From NCBI GenBank assembly GCA_002470515.1, contig DKML01000004.1:141416-205415 (forward strand): a stretch of DNA of 64,000 nucleotides, read 5' to 3'. Within the stretch, counting starts at the first letter, position 1; every line of letters starts with the position of its first letter. A program made the translations under genes and the position numbers. The stretch is from Proteobacteria bacterium UBA7415. GTDB taxonomy: Bacteria > Pseudomonadota > Gammaproteobacteria > Arenicellales > Arenicellaceae. Under the pieces are notes generated by a model, which was not told where the DNA came from, searched no databases, and saw only the letters and a list, made by a program, of their open reading frames with translations. Positions 19,289 through 29,571 of the stretch are shown here, piece by piece.

Positions 19289-21964
19289 ATGTTATTTGTA
19301 CGATGGATTTTGGGTTTTATATTAACCCTCAGTATTGTTCTGGCTTTGGCCGTTGTGTTACTGCCGCGCTGGTTCAACCCCAATGATTATCGTGATGACA
19401 TTGAGCTGCAACTCAACAAGGCTACTGGGCGCGAGATTGCATTAGACGGCAATCTGCAATTATCGGTTTTTCCATGGTTAGGTGTACGCACCGAAGCCGT
19501 AAAGGTCAGTCAGCCACGCGAGATCGGCGGCGACTTTATGCGCATTGACTCTGCACAAATACGTTTGCAGTTAATGCCACTGCTTAATCGTCGCATCGAG
19601 CTAGACACCATTTTGTTAGACGGCGCTTACATTCACTACATTAGCGTAAACGAGCAGCTCAATAGCCTTACGTTTAATGATGAGTCAACGGTTGCCGTGG
19701 CGGCGATTAATAAAGGTTCAAGCGGTGCAGACTCAGCGGCTAACTCAGCGTCGCCCTCAAATGTGGGCTTTAGCGCTAATGATGTGTTTTTAAAAGGCGT
19801 GGATGTTCGCAACGCCACACTAGACTATGAAGACCGCAGCGCGAAATCCAGAACCAAGATTAGCGAGTTTAATGCCAATATTGGCAGTGTGTTGTCAGGT
19901 GAGTTAACGCCGTTCTCGCTCAGTGGTGTGCTTCAATCTGCGCCCAGCACTCAATCAACCAGCGCTGCAACAGCAAGTGCATTACCCACGAGATTCACCG
20001 CGGACGGTAATGTGATTGTGGGCCAAGAAGGCAAGTCGATCGTAGTAAGCGACCTTAAAAGCACACTGGATGATAGTGAGCAAAAAATCGATATTGCCTC
20101 GGCTAAAGTAAGCGTAGCCGATTTCGCCCGCATAAACGCTCAAAATACCAAGATTAATATCAGTGGCACAAGCATCGCGTTACCGATTGAGCTTAATGCA
20201 CCTGACCTAAGCGTTGATCTCGAATCTGAGGTTCTTCAAATGCAGAATCTGGTCGCGCTGTTAGGGCTTACAGCCTCAAGAACAACAATAAATGTTAGCG
20301 ATTTAGTGGTACGTGATGCAATCAGCGATCCTAAATACACCTTAAACCTTAACGTTCCTACTCATTCGCTACTCAATACTCTTAAAGCGCTAGACATAGA
20401 CTACCAGCCCACCGGTAAGCAGGCGCTCAAAAAAGTGGCTATAAAGGCCAAGCTAACCGGCACGTCCGACAGCGTTAAAGTAAGCAATGGTGTGGTTAAT
20501 CTAGACTCAAGTGTTGCGGCCATATCAGGCCAAGTTAATAATTTCTCAGATCCAGCATTTAGACTGGATCTAGAAATCGACTCTCTCAATTTAGACGACT
20601 ACTTACCGCTTGATGAAAGTGGCGAAACAACAAAGGCCGAAGAAACATCCTTGGCCACCGTATTGGTATTACCCATGGCAGTATTCGAGGGTTTTGTTGC
20701 TGATGCCAAGCTGAGCGTTAAGAGCTTAAGTTCTGGCGGGATGATGCTTGACGATGTAGTAGTCGACGTTAAGTCAGATAAAGCTAAGGTGGTTATTAAG
20801 CCTAGAGCGAACCTGTTTGAAGGAAAGCTCGCGGGTGATATTGCCTATGGACAAGAGTTTGGTGTGCCGACGTTACGCATTAAAAACGAAATCGACCTTG
20901 TTAGTTTGGGCGAGTTACTGAGCTCAGCTCAAATAACAGACCAGTTAACAGGCTTAGGTTCTTTGGTAATGGACTTGGTAGTTACTGAACGCGATGGTAA
21001 GCAGTTTAACGAAGGGACGATAAAACTATTCGCCAAAAATGGTGCTCTCAAAGGCGTAGACGTAAAGAATGTGCTCGATACTACGTATGCCCAGTACAAG
21101 ACGCTCCAAAGTACCTTGCGCAGCAAAGACAGCAGCGCTCCCTTGGCATCGTCGGAGTCTCAACCCGCAGCATCACCAACTAGCACAGCGACTGATGCCG
21201 ATACTGAAACAAGTAGCGAAACAGGCACAGGTAAGAGCAGTGCTGCGGATGAAACACGTTTTGCCGAACTTTTGGGCACGTTTAACGTAAAAGATTTTCT
21301 TATTACCAACACTGATTTCAGTTTAAGTGCACCCTTGTTTAAAGTGACGGGCGCAGGCCTTATTGATATCGCCGCGGAACAAATCGATTACACTGTTAAT
21401 GTTGCGGTGGTAAACAACACCTCGGGTCAGGCAGGTGAAGCCATTGAAAAGCTCAAGGGGTTTACTATTCCCATTCGGTTTAGCGGCGCTTTGCTTGCAC
21501 CGAAGTTCTCGGTAGACACAAAGGCGCTGTATCGTTCACTGCTTAAACGTGACGTAGACACAAAGAAAGGCGCTTTTCTTCAAGAGAAATATGGAATTGA
21601 AGGTGGCGAGAATCTTTCGACTAAGGAAACAGCAAAGCAAATTTTGTTAGACAAGCTTTTAAAGCCGAATAAAGAAAAGACACCAGCAACTCAAGAGCGG
21701 TCGATGACAGGAAACGAAGGTTCGCAGTCAACTGCTGTTCTGCCAGCAGGCGCTCAGCCAGCTAATTCTTCTGAGTCGCCCGTGCAAGAGTCAGTAGAGC
21801 GACCAATGCAGCCGCGCGCTACTAGCGAAGTAACTGATCCAGCTATTGCCGCAACTATTGATCCTGCAACGGGCGAAGCTATTCCAGCCGAGCCGAAACC
21901 GCTCGACAAAGATGCTCTGAAAAAGGAATTAGGCAAGAAACTATTGGATGAGTTATTCAAGTAG
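19289..21964 (+). CDS. AsmA-family protein
   Basis: An 891-residue envelope protein. I place the start at the ATG at 19289 because it gives a clean N-terminal signal anchor (about 2-26) directly followed by the AsmA opening RWFNPNDYRDDIELQLNKATGREIALDGNL. Long beta-rich stretches follow, then a Ser/Thr/Ala linker (about 620-650), the C-terminal AsmA region (DFLITNTDFSLSAPLFKV, GAGLIDIAAEQIDYTV) and a charged Pro/Glu tail. AsmA-like proteins are bridge-like lipid transfer or outer-membrane assembly factors anchored in the inner membrane. It precedes ilvD by 126 bp with hairpins between. Confidence 0.88.
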   Translation: MLFVRWILGFILTLSIVLALAVVLLPRWFNPNDYRDDIELQLNKATGREIALDGNLQLSVFPWLGVRTEAVKVSQPREIGGDFMRIDSAQIRLQLMPLLNRRIELDTILLDGAYIHYISVNEQLNSLTFNDESTVAVAAINKGSSGADSAANSASPSNVGFSANDVFLKGVDVRNATLDYEDRSAKSRTKISEFNANIGSVLSGELTPFSLSGVLQSAPSTQSTSAATASALPTRFTADGNVIVGQEGKSIVVSDLKSTLDDSEQKIDIASAKVSVADFARINAQNTKINISGTSIALPIELNAPDLSVDLESEVLQMQNLVALLGLTASRTTINVSDLVVRDAISDPKYTLNLNVPTHSLLNTLKALDIDYQPTGKQALKKVAIKAKLTGTSDSVKVSNGVVNLDSSVAAISGQVNNFSDPAFRLDLEIDSLNLDDYLPLDESGETTKAEETSLATVLVLPMAVFEGFVADAKLSVKSLSSGGMMLDDVVVDVKSDKAKVVIKPRANLFEGKLAGDIAYGQEFGVPTLRIKNEIDLVSLGELLSSAQITDQLTGLGSLVMDLVVTERDGKQFNEGTIKLFAKNGALKGVDVKNVLDTTYAQYKTLQSTLRSKDSSAPLASSESQPAASPTSTATDADTETSSETGTGKSSAADETRFAELLGTFNVKDFLITNTDFSLSAPLFKVTGAGLIDIAAEQIDYTVNVAVVNNTSGQAGEAIEKLKGFTIPIRFSGALLAPKFSVDTKALYRSLLKRDVDTKKGAFLQEKYGIEGGENLSTKETAKQILLDKLLKPNKEKTPATQERSMTGNEGSQSTAVLPAGAQPANSSESPVQESVERPMQPRATSEVTDPAIAATIDPATGEAIPAEPKPLDKDALKKELGKKLLDELFK

Positions 21965-21979
21965 GGGCTGTGTTCAGGG

Positions 21980-22007
21980 CTAAGCGCGTGTAGAATCACG
22001 CGTTTAG
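21980..22007 (+). terminator. Hairpin after asmA-like gene, possible terminator
   Basis: CTAAGCGCGTG pairs with CACGCGTTTAG (one G-T pair) around a 6-nt loop. Only three Ts follow the GC-rich part, so strength is uncertain. Confidence 0.45.
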
Positions 22008-22090
22008 CCTATAACCGCTGGTTAAAGAGAGTGCCCTAATGGCGGGCTCTTAGCTCCAGCATTTTCTATATCCAATACCATACTAATATC

Positions 22091-23779
22091 ATGTCTGAGA
22101 CCAATAAAAAACTGAACAAGCACAGTGCTACAATCACCCAGCCAAAGTCACAGGGTGCGGGTCAAGCAATGTTGTACGGCACGGGTTTAACTCGTGAAGA
22201 CATGAACAAAGCGCAAGTCGGCATTGCGAGTGTTTGGTGGGAAGGCAATACCTGCAATATGCACTTAAACGATTTAGCTGCTCATGTTAAGAAAGGGGTG
22301 CATGAGGCTGGTTTGGTGGGTATGCGTTTTAATACTATTGGCGTGAGCGACGGTACAACTAATGGCACCAGTGGCATGGCGTATTCGTTACAGTCGCGCG
22401 ACATTATTGCTGACTCAATCGAAACAGTCGTTGCGGCGCAGTTTTACGATGGCCTAATTGCTATTCCTGGCTGCGACAAAAACATGCCGGGTTGCGTAAT
22501 GGCGATGGCGCGTTTAAACCGCCCCTCTATTATGGTCTACGGTGGTTCTATTAAACCGGGTCACCACAAAGGCGAAACACTGGATATTATTTCGGCGTTT
22601 CAAGCCTATGGTCAGTTTATTGTCGAAACCATCACTGAGGATGATCGCCAGCAGATTATCGAAAAATCTTGCCCAGGCGCGGGTGCTTGCGGTGGTATGT
22701 ACACCGCCAACACAATGGCGAGTGCTATCGAAGCCATGGGCATGAGCCTACCTTATAGTGCGTCAGCACCTGCGGTTGACCCAGAAAAGATTGACGAATG
22801 TGAGCGTGCGGGAGCGGCTCTTAAGCATCTATTAGAAATTGATCTAAAGCCGCGCGATATTATGACGCGCGCTGCGTTCGAAAATGCCATGGTGGTTATT
22901 ACCGCTCTTGGCGGTTCTACCAACGCCGTGTTGCATCTTATCGCCATGGCAAGAGCGTTAGATATTGATTTAACCGTGGATGATTTCCAAGCGGTAAGCG
23001 ATCGCGTACCGTTTCTTGCAGACCTGAAGCCTAGCGGCCAATACGTTATGCAAGATCTGCATAATGTGGGTGGCACACCGGCGGTCATGAAGTTCTTGCT
23101 TGATAACGGACTGCTTGACGGTGACTGCATGACGGTTACCGGCAAAACACTTGCCGAGAATCTAGAGAATGTAGCTGAACTAAGCGAAGGCCAAGGGGTT
23201 ATTAAACCTATCGACCAACCCATGAAGAGAACAGGCCATATTCAAATACTCAAAGGTAATTTGGCTCCCGGCGGCTCCGTTGCAAAAGTAACGGGTAAAG
23301 AGGGCGAAAAATTTGTTGGCCCCGCTAAGGTATTTGATGGCGAGGTGGCGATGATTGCAGCATTAGAGCAAGGTGAGATCGAGCGTGGAGACGTTATTAT
23401 TATTCGTTACGAAGGCCCCAAAGGAGGGCCTGGCATGCCAGAGATGCTTAAGCCAACTTCGGCCATTATGGGTGCAGGTCTTGGTGAGCATGTTGCGATG
23501 ATTACCGATGGCCGTTTCTCAGGCGGATCGCACGGATTTATTGTGGGTCATGTAGTGCCCGAAGCACAAGAAGGCGGCGCTATCGCACTAGTCGAAAACG
23601 GCGATATAATTACGCTAGACGCGGTTAATAACATAATTGCTGTGGACATTGATGATGCCGTGATCAACGCTCGTCGAGAAAAGTGGCAAGCTCCTGCATT
23701 AAAAGCGACCAGAGGTACTTTGTTTAAGTACATAAAAAATGTTAGTGACGCGTCTAAGGGTTGTGTTACCGACGAGTAA
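22091..23779 (+). CDS. ilvD: Dihydroxy-acid dehydratase
   Basis: Fe-S enzyme that dehydrates 2,3-dihydroxy acids to 2-keto acids in valine, leucine and isoleucine synthesis. It has 562 residues, the shorter IlvD form. Cluster cysteines sit in [18 protein letters not shown] and [17 protein letters not shown]. The C-terminal [12 protein letters not shown] and [17 protein letters not shown] motifs are intact. No other ilv genes adjoin it. Confidence 0.96.
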   Translation: MSETNKKLNKHSATITQPKSQGAGQAMLYGTGLTREDMNKAQVGIASVWWEGNTCNMHLNDLAAHVKKGVHEAGLVGMRFNTIGVSDGTTNGTSGMAYSLQSRDIIADSIETVVAAQFYDGLIAIPGCDKNMPGCVMAMARLNRPSIMVYGGSIKPGHHKGETLDIISAFQAYGQFIVETITEDDRQQIIEKSCPGAGACGGMYTANTMASAIEAMGMSLPYSASAPAVDPEKIDECERAGAALKHLLEIDLKPRDIMTRAAFENAMVVITALGGSTNAVLHLIAMARALDIDLTVDDFQAVSDRVPFLADLKPSGQYVMQDLHNVGGTPAVMKFLLDNGLLDGDCMTVTGKTLAENLENVAELSEGQGVIKPIDQPMKRTGHIQILKGNLAPGGSVAKVTGKEGEKFVGPAKVFDGEVAMIAALEQGEIERGDVIIIRYEGPKGGPGMPEMLKPTSAIMGAGLGEHVAMITDGRFSGGSHGFIVGHVVPEAQEGGAIALVENGDIITLDAVNNIIAVDIDDAVINARREKWQAPALKATRGTLFKYIKNVSDASKGCVTDE

Positions 23780-24151
23780 ATATTTGTACGCCGTTGCCGA
23801 TTATTCTTTCACATATGTATATACTTGAATGGACGCCTTTAACACGGTAGAGTTCTATCTGTGTAGGGGGGGGTAAGAAAGGGGTGCAGGGTTGTCAAAG
23901 TATCCTTGACGGTTTAAAAATCCAGAGTATTTAGGGTTGTTCCTAGCCTAGTTATTATTGATCGTCTCAAGATATATGTTTTAAAAGCTGTATTCTGCGA
24001 ACGCGGCTATTAAATTGTTAGACATTGTAAATGCTTTAGCTAGGGTTAAAACATTGCTGTTAAAGAGCGTTACAATCCATGTTACCTTGCGCCTTCACTG
24101 CAGATGCTGTGCGTGACAATAATGATAAGGGCTCTTAGGCCTCTAAGCGAC
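23780..24151. other. 372-bp gap after ilvD
   Basis: A G-run (GGGGGGGG near 23868) and A/T-rich sequence are present. I see no gene, RNA or clear terminator. Confidence 0.5.
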
Positions 24152-25183
24152 ATGAATCAAACGATTGGAACAGGAAACACCGAAGCTTGCCCGAATTGCG
24201 GCTCGTTTATGGTGGTTGCGGCGCGCGCTAAATCCGGCGCGCGAGTCAGCGATAAAGACGAGACCATGATAGGATCGTCTGATGTTACCCTGGGTTCCAC
24301 TAAGCGCAAAAAGCTGAGATGCGTTGAATGCGGTACTAAGTTTCGCCCGAGCAGCGTTAAGGTTCATTCTTGGAAAACGCCCATTGGAGTATTTCTTATT
24401 ATTCTATTGGTTGGGCTTTCGGTGCGGGCGTTTTATCAATTCTCGGCCATGCAAGATGGCATTGATAGCGAGCCTGATACACAGTCAGCGTCAAGCTCTT
24501 CGGATAAGCCAGTTGTTGAACCCTGTTTAGGCGCAGTACAAAACACGCCATACGCTGATGACCAGAGCGCCACCCAAGAATTAGAAGACGTTCTTGAGCA
24601 AGCACCTTCTGATGTAGAAGCGGGTATCTCAGAAACTAATAACTCAAATACTAGTGACTCAAGTCCTAGGGCAACAGGGCTGTATGATCAAAAACAAGAA
24701 ATTGTCGAGCCTAGCCAAGCAGAATTAGAGCGGCTGGACTTGGAACTTGCAGAACGGACAGCGTCAAGCCAAGAGCAGGTTCAGCGCGTAGAGCAATCAT
24801 TAAGTAATGCAGATCAAGAAGAGCGAATAGCATTGTTGCGCGTAACGGTGGCGCAGTCCTTAGAGACATGGCGCGCAGCGTGGGAAAGCGGCGACTTGGA
24901 AACTTATTTAAACTCGTATGCGCAAGGCTATACACCGAGCAGCGACATTTCCAATGCAACTTGGCGGAGCCAACGTAAATATCGTCTTGCCCATAGTCTG
25001 CCAAGGCAAATCACCCTAAGTAACTTTGATACGCAATGCGACCTAGACGGTGCTAAATGCGTTGTTGAATTCGACCAGCTCTTCGAGGCTCCGCTTTTCA
25101 CAGAAACGTCTCGTAAGCGCTTAGAGTTTGCCGCTGTTTCGGCGGATGACTTTAAACTTATTGCAGAAACGTCGCTCGACTAA
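24152..25183 (+). CDS. Zinc-ribbon membrane protein with NTF2-like C-terminal domain
   Basis: About 343 residues. The ATG at 24152 is preferred because it starts just before the zinc ribbon (CPNC near residue 13 and CVEC near 59). A single transmembrane helix follows (about 77-96, TPIGVFLIILLVGLSVRAF), then a Ser/Glu-rich disordered region to about 240. The C-terminal ~110 residues begin TVAQSLETWRAAWESGDLE and run through YLNSYAQGY and RKYRLA, which resembles the Cds6/SnoaL-type NTF2-like domain found after L,D-transpeptidases. The role is unknown. The N-terminal ribbon would be cytosolic and the NTF2-like part periplasmic. Confidence 0.6.
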   Translation: MNQTIGTGNTEACPNCGSFMVVAARAKSGARVSDKDETMIGSSDVTLGSTKRKKLRCVECGTKFRPSSVKVHSWKTPIGVFLIILLVGLSVRAFYQFSAMQDGIDSEPDTQSASSSSDKPVVEPCLGAVQNTPYADDQSATQELEDVLEQAPSDVEAGISETNNSNTSDSSPRATGLYDQKQEIVEPSQAELERLDLELAERTASSQEQVQRVEQSLSNADQEERIALLRVTVAQSLETWRAAWESGDLETYLNSYAQGYTPSSDISNATWRSQRKYRLAHSLPRQITLSNFDTQCDLDGAKCVVEFDQLFEAPLFTETSRKRLEFAAVSADDFKLIAETSLD

Positions 25184-25268
25184 AGACAAGCAGCTGGAAG
25201 GTTGTCGAAGATCAGCGACACTTAATGCTGATCTGGGAATTACGGCAATAGGGCATTAAAGTGTGCAG

Positions 25269-26603
25269 ATGAACCAAAACCAATACAGGCCATTAGCCGA
25301 CCGGCTAAGACCCACCACGCTTGACGAAGTGATGGGTCAGCAACATTTGCTGGCCAACGGTAAACCATTGCACAGCGCACTAAGCGAAGGCAAGTTGCAC
25401 TCTATGGTGTTCTGGGGGCCTCCTGGTACAGGTAAAACCACCTTGGCTAGATTGCTTGCTCTGCGCGCCGATGCAAATTTTGTGGCGCTCTCGGCCGTTT
25501 TGTCTGGGGTTAAGGATATACGCGAAGCCATTGCGGCCGCGGCCGCCAACCAAGCCGCTAACTTTGGACGTACCGTATTATTTGTTGACGAGGTGCATCG
25601 TTTTAACAAAGCTCAACAGGATGCATTTCTGCCGCACATCGAAGACGGCACAATTTTATTTGTTGGCGCAACCACCGAAAACCCCTCGTTCGAATTAAAC
25701 AACGCTTTACTCAGTCGCTTGCGAGTGTACGTATTAAAGTCATTGCAAGAGTCAGACCTAGGCGTGTTGATTGATCGTGCTTTGTCGTCTGAGCAAGGTC
25801 TGATGGCCGGTGACAAAGCGAACTCAGTTCCATTCACTATGGACACTGACGCAAAGCTCGCCCTAGCCAAAGCAGCAGACGGTGACGCTAGGCGGGTACT
25901 TACGCTATTAGAGATCGCGGGTGATTTAGCCGAGGACCGACACATTTCTAGCGACCTGCTAACCGAAGTGATTGCGGGTGGCAGCGTTCGTCGTTTCGAT
26001 AAAGGCGGTGACGCGTTCTTTGACCAAATTTCGGCCTTGCATAAGTCAGTGCGAGGCTCAGACCCCGACGCCGCGTTGTACTGGCTGTGCCGTATGCTTG
26101 ACGGTGGTTGTGATCCTAGGTACATAGCTCGACGCCTAGTGCGTATGGCGTCTGAAGATATAGGCAATGCCGACCCTCGTGCGTTAGAACTAACGCTAAA
26201 CGCGTGGAATGTACAAGAGCGTTTGGGTAGTCCGGAAGGCGAATTGGCTCTGGCGCAAGCTGTGGTTTACTTGAGTATTGCGGCCAAGAGTAATGCGGTT
26301 TATTCGGCGTATAAGCGGGCGATGTCGCTGGCTCAGTCCAGTGGTTCGTTGGATGTGCCGTTGCATATCCGCAATGCGCCTACACAACTGATGAAGGATT
26401 TGGAATTTGGCAAGGACTACCGATACGCGCATGACGAGACCGACGGCTTCGCGGCAGGCGAGACTTATGTGCCTGACACAGTCCAAGCGACCTTGCTGGA
26501 ACAGCCCTTGTACCAGCCCGTAGAACGCGGAATGGAAATTAAGATAAAGGAAAAAATGGATCGTTTGCGCTCACTCAATGAAGCAGCGCGCAACAAAGGT
26601 TAG
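25269..26603 (+). CDS. rarA: Replication-associated recombination protein A (RarA/MgsA), AAA+ ATPase
   Basis: Clamp-loader-like ATPase that acts at stalled replication forks. The frame is 446 residues from the GTG at 25263, or 444 from the ATG at 25269, which is more likely (MNQNQYRPLADRLRP). Walker A is GPPGTGKTTLARLL near 50, Walker B is LFVDEVHRFNKAQQD near 107, and sensor 1 is VGATTENPSFELN. The C-terminal tetramerisation part has LYWLCRMLDGGCDPRYIARR. The neighbours do not inform its role. Confidence 0.95.
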   Translation: MNQNQYRPLADRLRPTTLDEVMGQQHLLANGKPLHSALSEGKLHSMVFWGPPGTGKTTLARLLALRADANFVALSAVLSGVKDIREAIAAAAANQAANFGRTVLFVDEVHRFNKAQQDAFLPHIEDGTILFVGATTENPSFELNNALLSRLRVYVLKSLQESDLGVLIDRALSSEQGLMAGDKANSVPFTMDTDAKLALAKAADGDARRVLTLLEIAGDLAEDRHISSDLLTEVIAGGSVRRFDKGGDAFFDQISALHKSVRGSDPDAALYWLCRMLDGGCDPRYIARRLVRMASEDIGNADPRALELTLNAWNVQERLGSPEGELALAQAVVYLSIAAKSNAVYSAYKRAMSLAQSSGSLDVPLHIRNAPTQLMKDLEFGKDYRYAHDETDGFAAGETYVPDTVQATLLEQPLYQPVERGMEIKIKEKMDRLRSLNEAARNKG

Positions 26604-26618
26604 GCTTAGTTTGTTTGC

Positions 26619-27116
26619 CTAGCTTGGCTCTTTCTTGGAGCAAGCCTTACACGTGCCGTGTACTTCGATCACAGGCTCGTTGTGAATAAAGCCTAATTGC
26701 TCTGCACCACTTTCAATGGCTTGCGCAACCGCTTCGCTATGCAGTTCGGCGGTATGGCCGCAGTGTTGGCAGATGTAAAACTGACATTGGTGACTGGCCT
26801 CGGGGCTAGGGCAGCCGATAAAAGCATTCATTGACTCCAGCCGATGCACAAGCTTTGCCGACACCAAAAAATCTAATGCACGATAGGCCGTAGGCGGAGC
26901 GGGCTTATGACCTTTGCTCTGCAGTTGTTGAAGGATGTCGTAAGCGCCTATAGGATTATGCGACGACCATATTATTTCTAATACTTGGCGGCGCAGTTCA
27001 GTGAGCTTTAATCCTTTGCGCGCGCACTCAGCTTCGGCCGTCTCAATTGCGCTAACCTGGCAATGGTCGTGGTCGTGCTGACCTCTAAAGGGTGAAATAA
27101 CGCGGGCTTTAGGCAT
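26619..27116 (-). CDS. zur: Zinc uptake regulator (Zur), Fur family
   Basis: About 165 residues from the ATG at 27116; a longer start at 27161 would add 15. The N-terminus is His-rich (QHDHDHC), then comes a winged helix (KLTELRRQVLEIIW, GAYDILQQL) with PPTAYRALDFLVSAKLVHRLES as the recognition region. The C-terminal dimer part has CQFYICQHCG and HGTCKACS, the two CxxC pairs of the structural zinc site. The PTAYRALDFL wording separates Zur from Fur. It represses zinc importers when zinc is ample; its targets are not in this window. Confidence 0.87.
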   Translation of the reverse strand: MPKARVISPFRGQHDHDHCQVSAIETAEAECARKGLKLTELRRQVLEIIWSSHNPIGAYDILQQLQSKGHKPAPPTAYRALDFLVSAKLVHRLESMNAFIGCPSPEASHQCQFYICQHCGHTAELHSEAVAQAIESGAEQLGFIHNEPVIEVHGTCKACSKKEPS

Positions 27117-27174
27117 ATCTATAAATAGTTGTATGGAATTGCGTATCCAGCTTGATATCAATCTGGACGCTGAC

Positions 27175-29328
27175 CTATTTTGGTTGAAAGTCGATGTTGG
27201 TACAGTACTGGCTTAGCTCAGGCGTTTGCGCATCACTTAAATACCAACTCAAACAACGGCTTTTCTGTAGCTTACCAAAGATCCGCACTAAGCCTTGGTT
27301 TTGTTTAATGCTGGCTTTAGTGGCCTCGGCTGTCGCCTTGTCTGAGAAAGACCCATAGACAAAATAGGTCCAAAACCGGCCTCTTGATATGGCTTCCAAT
27401 TGATGTAAACGAGGGTCGCTAGAAAAGGATAACCGATCTAAAAATGCGACTACGCCAGCGGGCTCATCAAAGCTAGCCAACTGAATAGTGAAATGCAGTG
27501 GCTGCTGCGAGAACAACCAATCATGGTGTTCGTTGGCATTCTCACGCAGTGATGGAGTAAAGGGGTTGATTGGCCCCGAACTAACCGAACTCGATGTTGT
27601 TGCGGGTTTGCGGCTTGGTGGCGCTGTTGGTGTTTTTGCCTGACGTTTAACTTGTGTCTGAGGCTTCGCTTTGGCTACCTGACCGTTACGGCTTTCTAAT
27701 GCAGATAATTCCGAGGTTTTGACCCAAGCCTTAAAGCGGCGCGGTGAGGTGACGCGATACCATCCTTTACGGTTGCCCAATACCGAAACTGTTTCGTTGA
27801 GTTTGAATAGGTCGAGAAATGTTTCGTCGGCGACAATAGGCACTGATCGTGCTCGCACATTGGTGCCTTTAATCGTTCCGATGTCGTCAGTGAGCTCTAA
27901 AAAGTCTTGGTGTACCCATACTGGAAAACCATTGTTGTGTGTAACGATGGTCCAGTCGTTGTCACGTTTAACAACATTGAGCTGTCGCACATCCTTGGTT
28001 AACGCGATTAACACGCTTCGAACGCCAGGGTTGCTGTACAGAGCTACGCTGCGAGTAGCGGGCGGTTTAGACGCAGACCGCTTAGGCGCACTAAATTCCG
28101 TTCCAATGGCAGATTCAGAAGTTGTTGATGCAGGTGTACTGGATTCGCTTTGCTCTTGTCGCACCACAGCTTTTGATGTTGACGTTGGCTGGACCTGCGA
28201 TGGGGCAGGTTTGGGCTGTGATGCCGCTGACTGGTTGCGCGATACCACAGGGTTGTCGTTAGGCGACTTAGCTATGGTTTTAGGTGTGTCAGACAGCTTT
28301 GACAACCGCGATCCGCTCGATGCTTCTTTGGCTTTGTTTTTAACATCGTCTGGTAACTTGGCAACAATCTCTCGCTCAGTTACGGGTACGTCGCTTGCTC
28401 GGTCGCGCGCAGGGTTTTCACTGACAGCTATCTGTTGTTTGGGTTCCGAACTAGACTCTAATTTAGTCTGTGGAGTAGGGGCATTGTTACTAACGGCATT
28501 ATTATTAGTAGAAGCATTGCTCGTAGTGGTCTGGGCCAAAGATTCTGCGGGCGTAACCCGCGAAACAAAGTCAGAAGACTCATCAGCCCGGTTTGGCTTG
28601 TTGCTGGCTAACGCCGAGGCCAGGTCTGCTTGTGCGGCTTCTCGATTGGCTTTTTCGCGTGCCTGCGCGAGCAACTTGTCTAAGTTTTCGTCCCAGCCTA
28701 GCTCAACCAATATGGCGGCCGACTTAGGTTCGCCATTAGCGGTGGCTCGTTCAAACCAACGTTTGGCTTCTTTTTCGTCTTTCTCTAAGCCTATGCCCAG
28801 GTAGGTCGCGCGGCCAATATTAAACTGCGCTAAGGGATGGTCTTGCTTAGCTGCTTTTAACCACCAACTTACTGCTTCGTTTTCGTTTTTGTTAACACCT
28901 TGTCCGGTTAAATACTGATGGCCAAGATTGTATTGTGCCAACGGATGTCCTTGGCGAGCGGCTTGTTTGTACCAATACACGGCTTGTTCATAGTCTGGCT
29001 CGCTGAACTGGTCGTTGGTGAATAACACACCCACTTTAAATTGCGCGTCACGGTCGCCTTCGTAGGCCGCGAGCATCCAATGGTCTAATTCTTTCTTATA
29101 CTTGGCTTCTAGATTTTCCTCGCTAGTGGCAATGCCAAATTCTGTTTGGGCGTTAGCGGTAGCAGACCAAGCCGCTGTTAAGACGACGGCAAGCAGTAGT
29201 AAAAGCATTTTTGATGCAACGCCAGCAGACGCCGACACAAAGCAAATATGCACCAACAACTTAGAGCGCACTCTATGGCGAATGGGCGAAAATGACAGGA
29301 GGGCAGAGTGACTACTCGGTTTAATCAT
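27175..29328 (-). CDS. Sel1-repeat protein with SH3-like and SPOR domains
   Basis: A 717-residue envelope protein. A hydrophobic signal segment (about 40-60, ending ATANA) is followed by four or so Sel1/TPR-like repeats (about 90-210; QAVYWYKQAARQGHPLAQYN and similar), a long Ser/Pro/Ala/Asn-rich disordered region (about 240-430), one or two SH3-like domains (about 435-570, including RSVPIVADETFLDLF), and a C-terminal SPOR-like domain (FTIQLASFDEPAGVVAFLD). SPOR domains bind denuded peptidoglycan, so a cell-wall or division-site role is likely. The frame starts at a Met well upstream of the signal; a start near residue 40 (MLLLLLAVV) is possible. Confidence 0.75.
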   Translation of the reverse strand: MIKPSSHSALLSFSPIRHRVRSKLLVHICFVSASAGVASKMLLLLLAVVLTAAWSATANAQTEFGIATSEENLEAKYKKELDHWMLAAYEGDRDAQFKVGVLFTNDQFSEPDYEQAVYWYKQAARQGHPLAQYNLGHQYLTGQGVNKNENEAVSWWLKAAKQDHPLAQFNIGRATYLGIGLEKDEKEAKRWFERATANGEPKSAAILVELGWDENLDKLLAQAREKANREAAQADLASALASNKPNRADESSDFVSRVTPAESLAQTTTSNASTNNNAVSNNAPTPQTKLESSSEPKQQIAVSENPARDRASDVPVTEREIVAKLPDDVKNKAKEASSGSRLSKLSDTPKTIAKSPNDNPVVSRNQSAASQPKPAPSQVQPTSTSKAVVRQEQSESSTPASTTSESAIGTEFSAPKRSASKPPATRSVALYSNPGVRSVLIALTKDVRQLNVVKRDNDWTIVTHNNGFPVWVHQDFLELTDDIGTIKGTNVRARSVPIVADETFLDLFKLNETVSVLGNRKGWYRVTSPRRFKAWVKTSELSALESRNGQVAKAKPQTQVKRQAKTPTAPPSRKPATTSSSVSSGPINPFTPSLRENANEHHDWLFSQQPLHFTIQLASFDEPAGVVAFLDRLSFSSDPRLHQLEAISRGRFWTYFVYGSFSDKATAEATKASIKQNQGLVRIFGKLQKSRCLSWYLSDAQTPELSQYCTNIDFQPK

Positions 29329-29506
29329 TGTTACTTTGCTAGCCCTCAGTCAAAAATTGAATTTTAAAGCGGCGTATAAAGCTACTTTAACGTGGCTTAA
29401 GTCTAACACTTTTTAGGCCAAACTAAGATTTGTGCGAAACTGACAACGCAAATTTTTGATTTCTTTACGATCTCGAAAATAAATTGCATTTCCTTGCAAG
29501 AACTAC

Positions 29507-29535
29507 TTGCGTGAAAAACGCTTACACATTATCTT
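29507..29535 (+). promoter_or_regulatory. Possible nrdJ promoter overlapping NrdR box 1
   Basis: TTGCGT at 29507-29512, 17-nt spacer, TATCTT at 29530-29535. The -10 lies inside NrdR box 1, as expected for repression. Confidence 0.35.
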
Positions 29536-29571
29536 ATGGTTTCTGTCGAAACAAACCACAATATGTAGTGG
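29524..29571 (+). promoter_or_regulatory. Two NrdR boxes
   Basis: Box 1 ACACATTATCTTATGG (29524-29539) and box 2 CCACAATATGTAGTGG (29556-29571) match the NrdR consensus (acaCwAtATaTwgtgt) at about 12 and 13 of 16 positions. Their starts are 32 bp apart, three helical turns, which is the spacing NrdR needs. NrdR represses ribonucleotide reductase genes when dATP is high. Confidence 0.8.

Noticed and set aside
27719..28804. 361-codon plus-strand frame inside the Sel1/SPOR gene
   Set aside because: It is the antisense shadow of a low-complexity region; no motif of its own.
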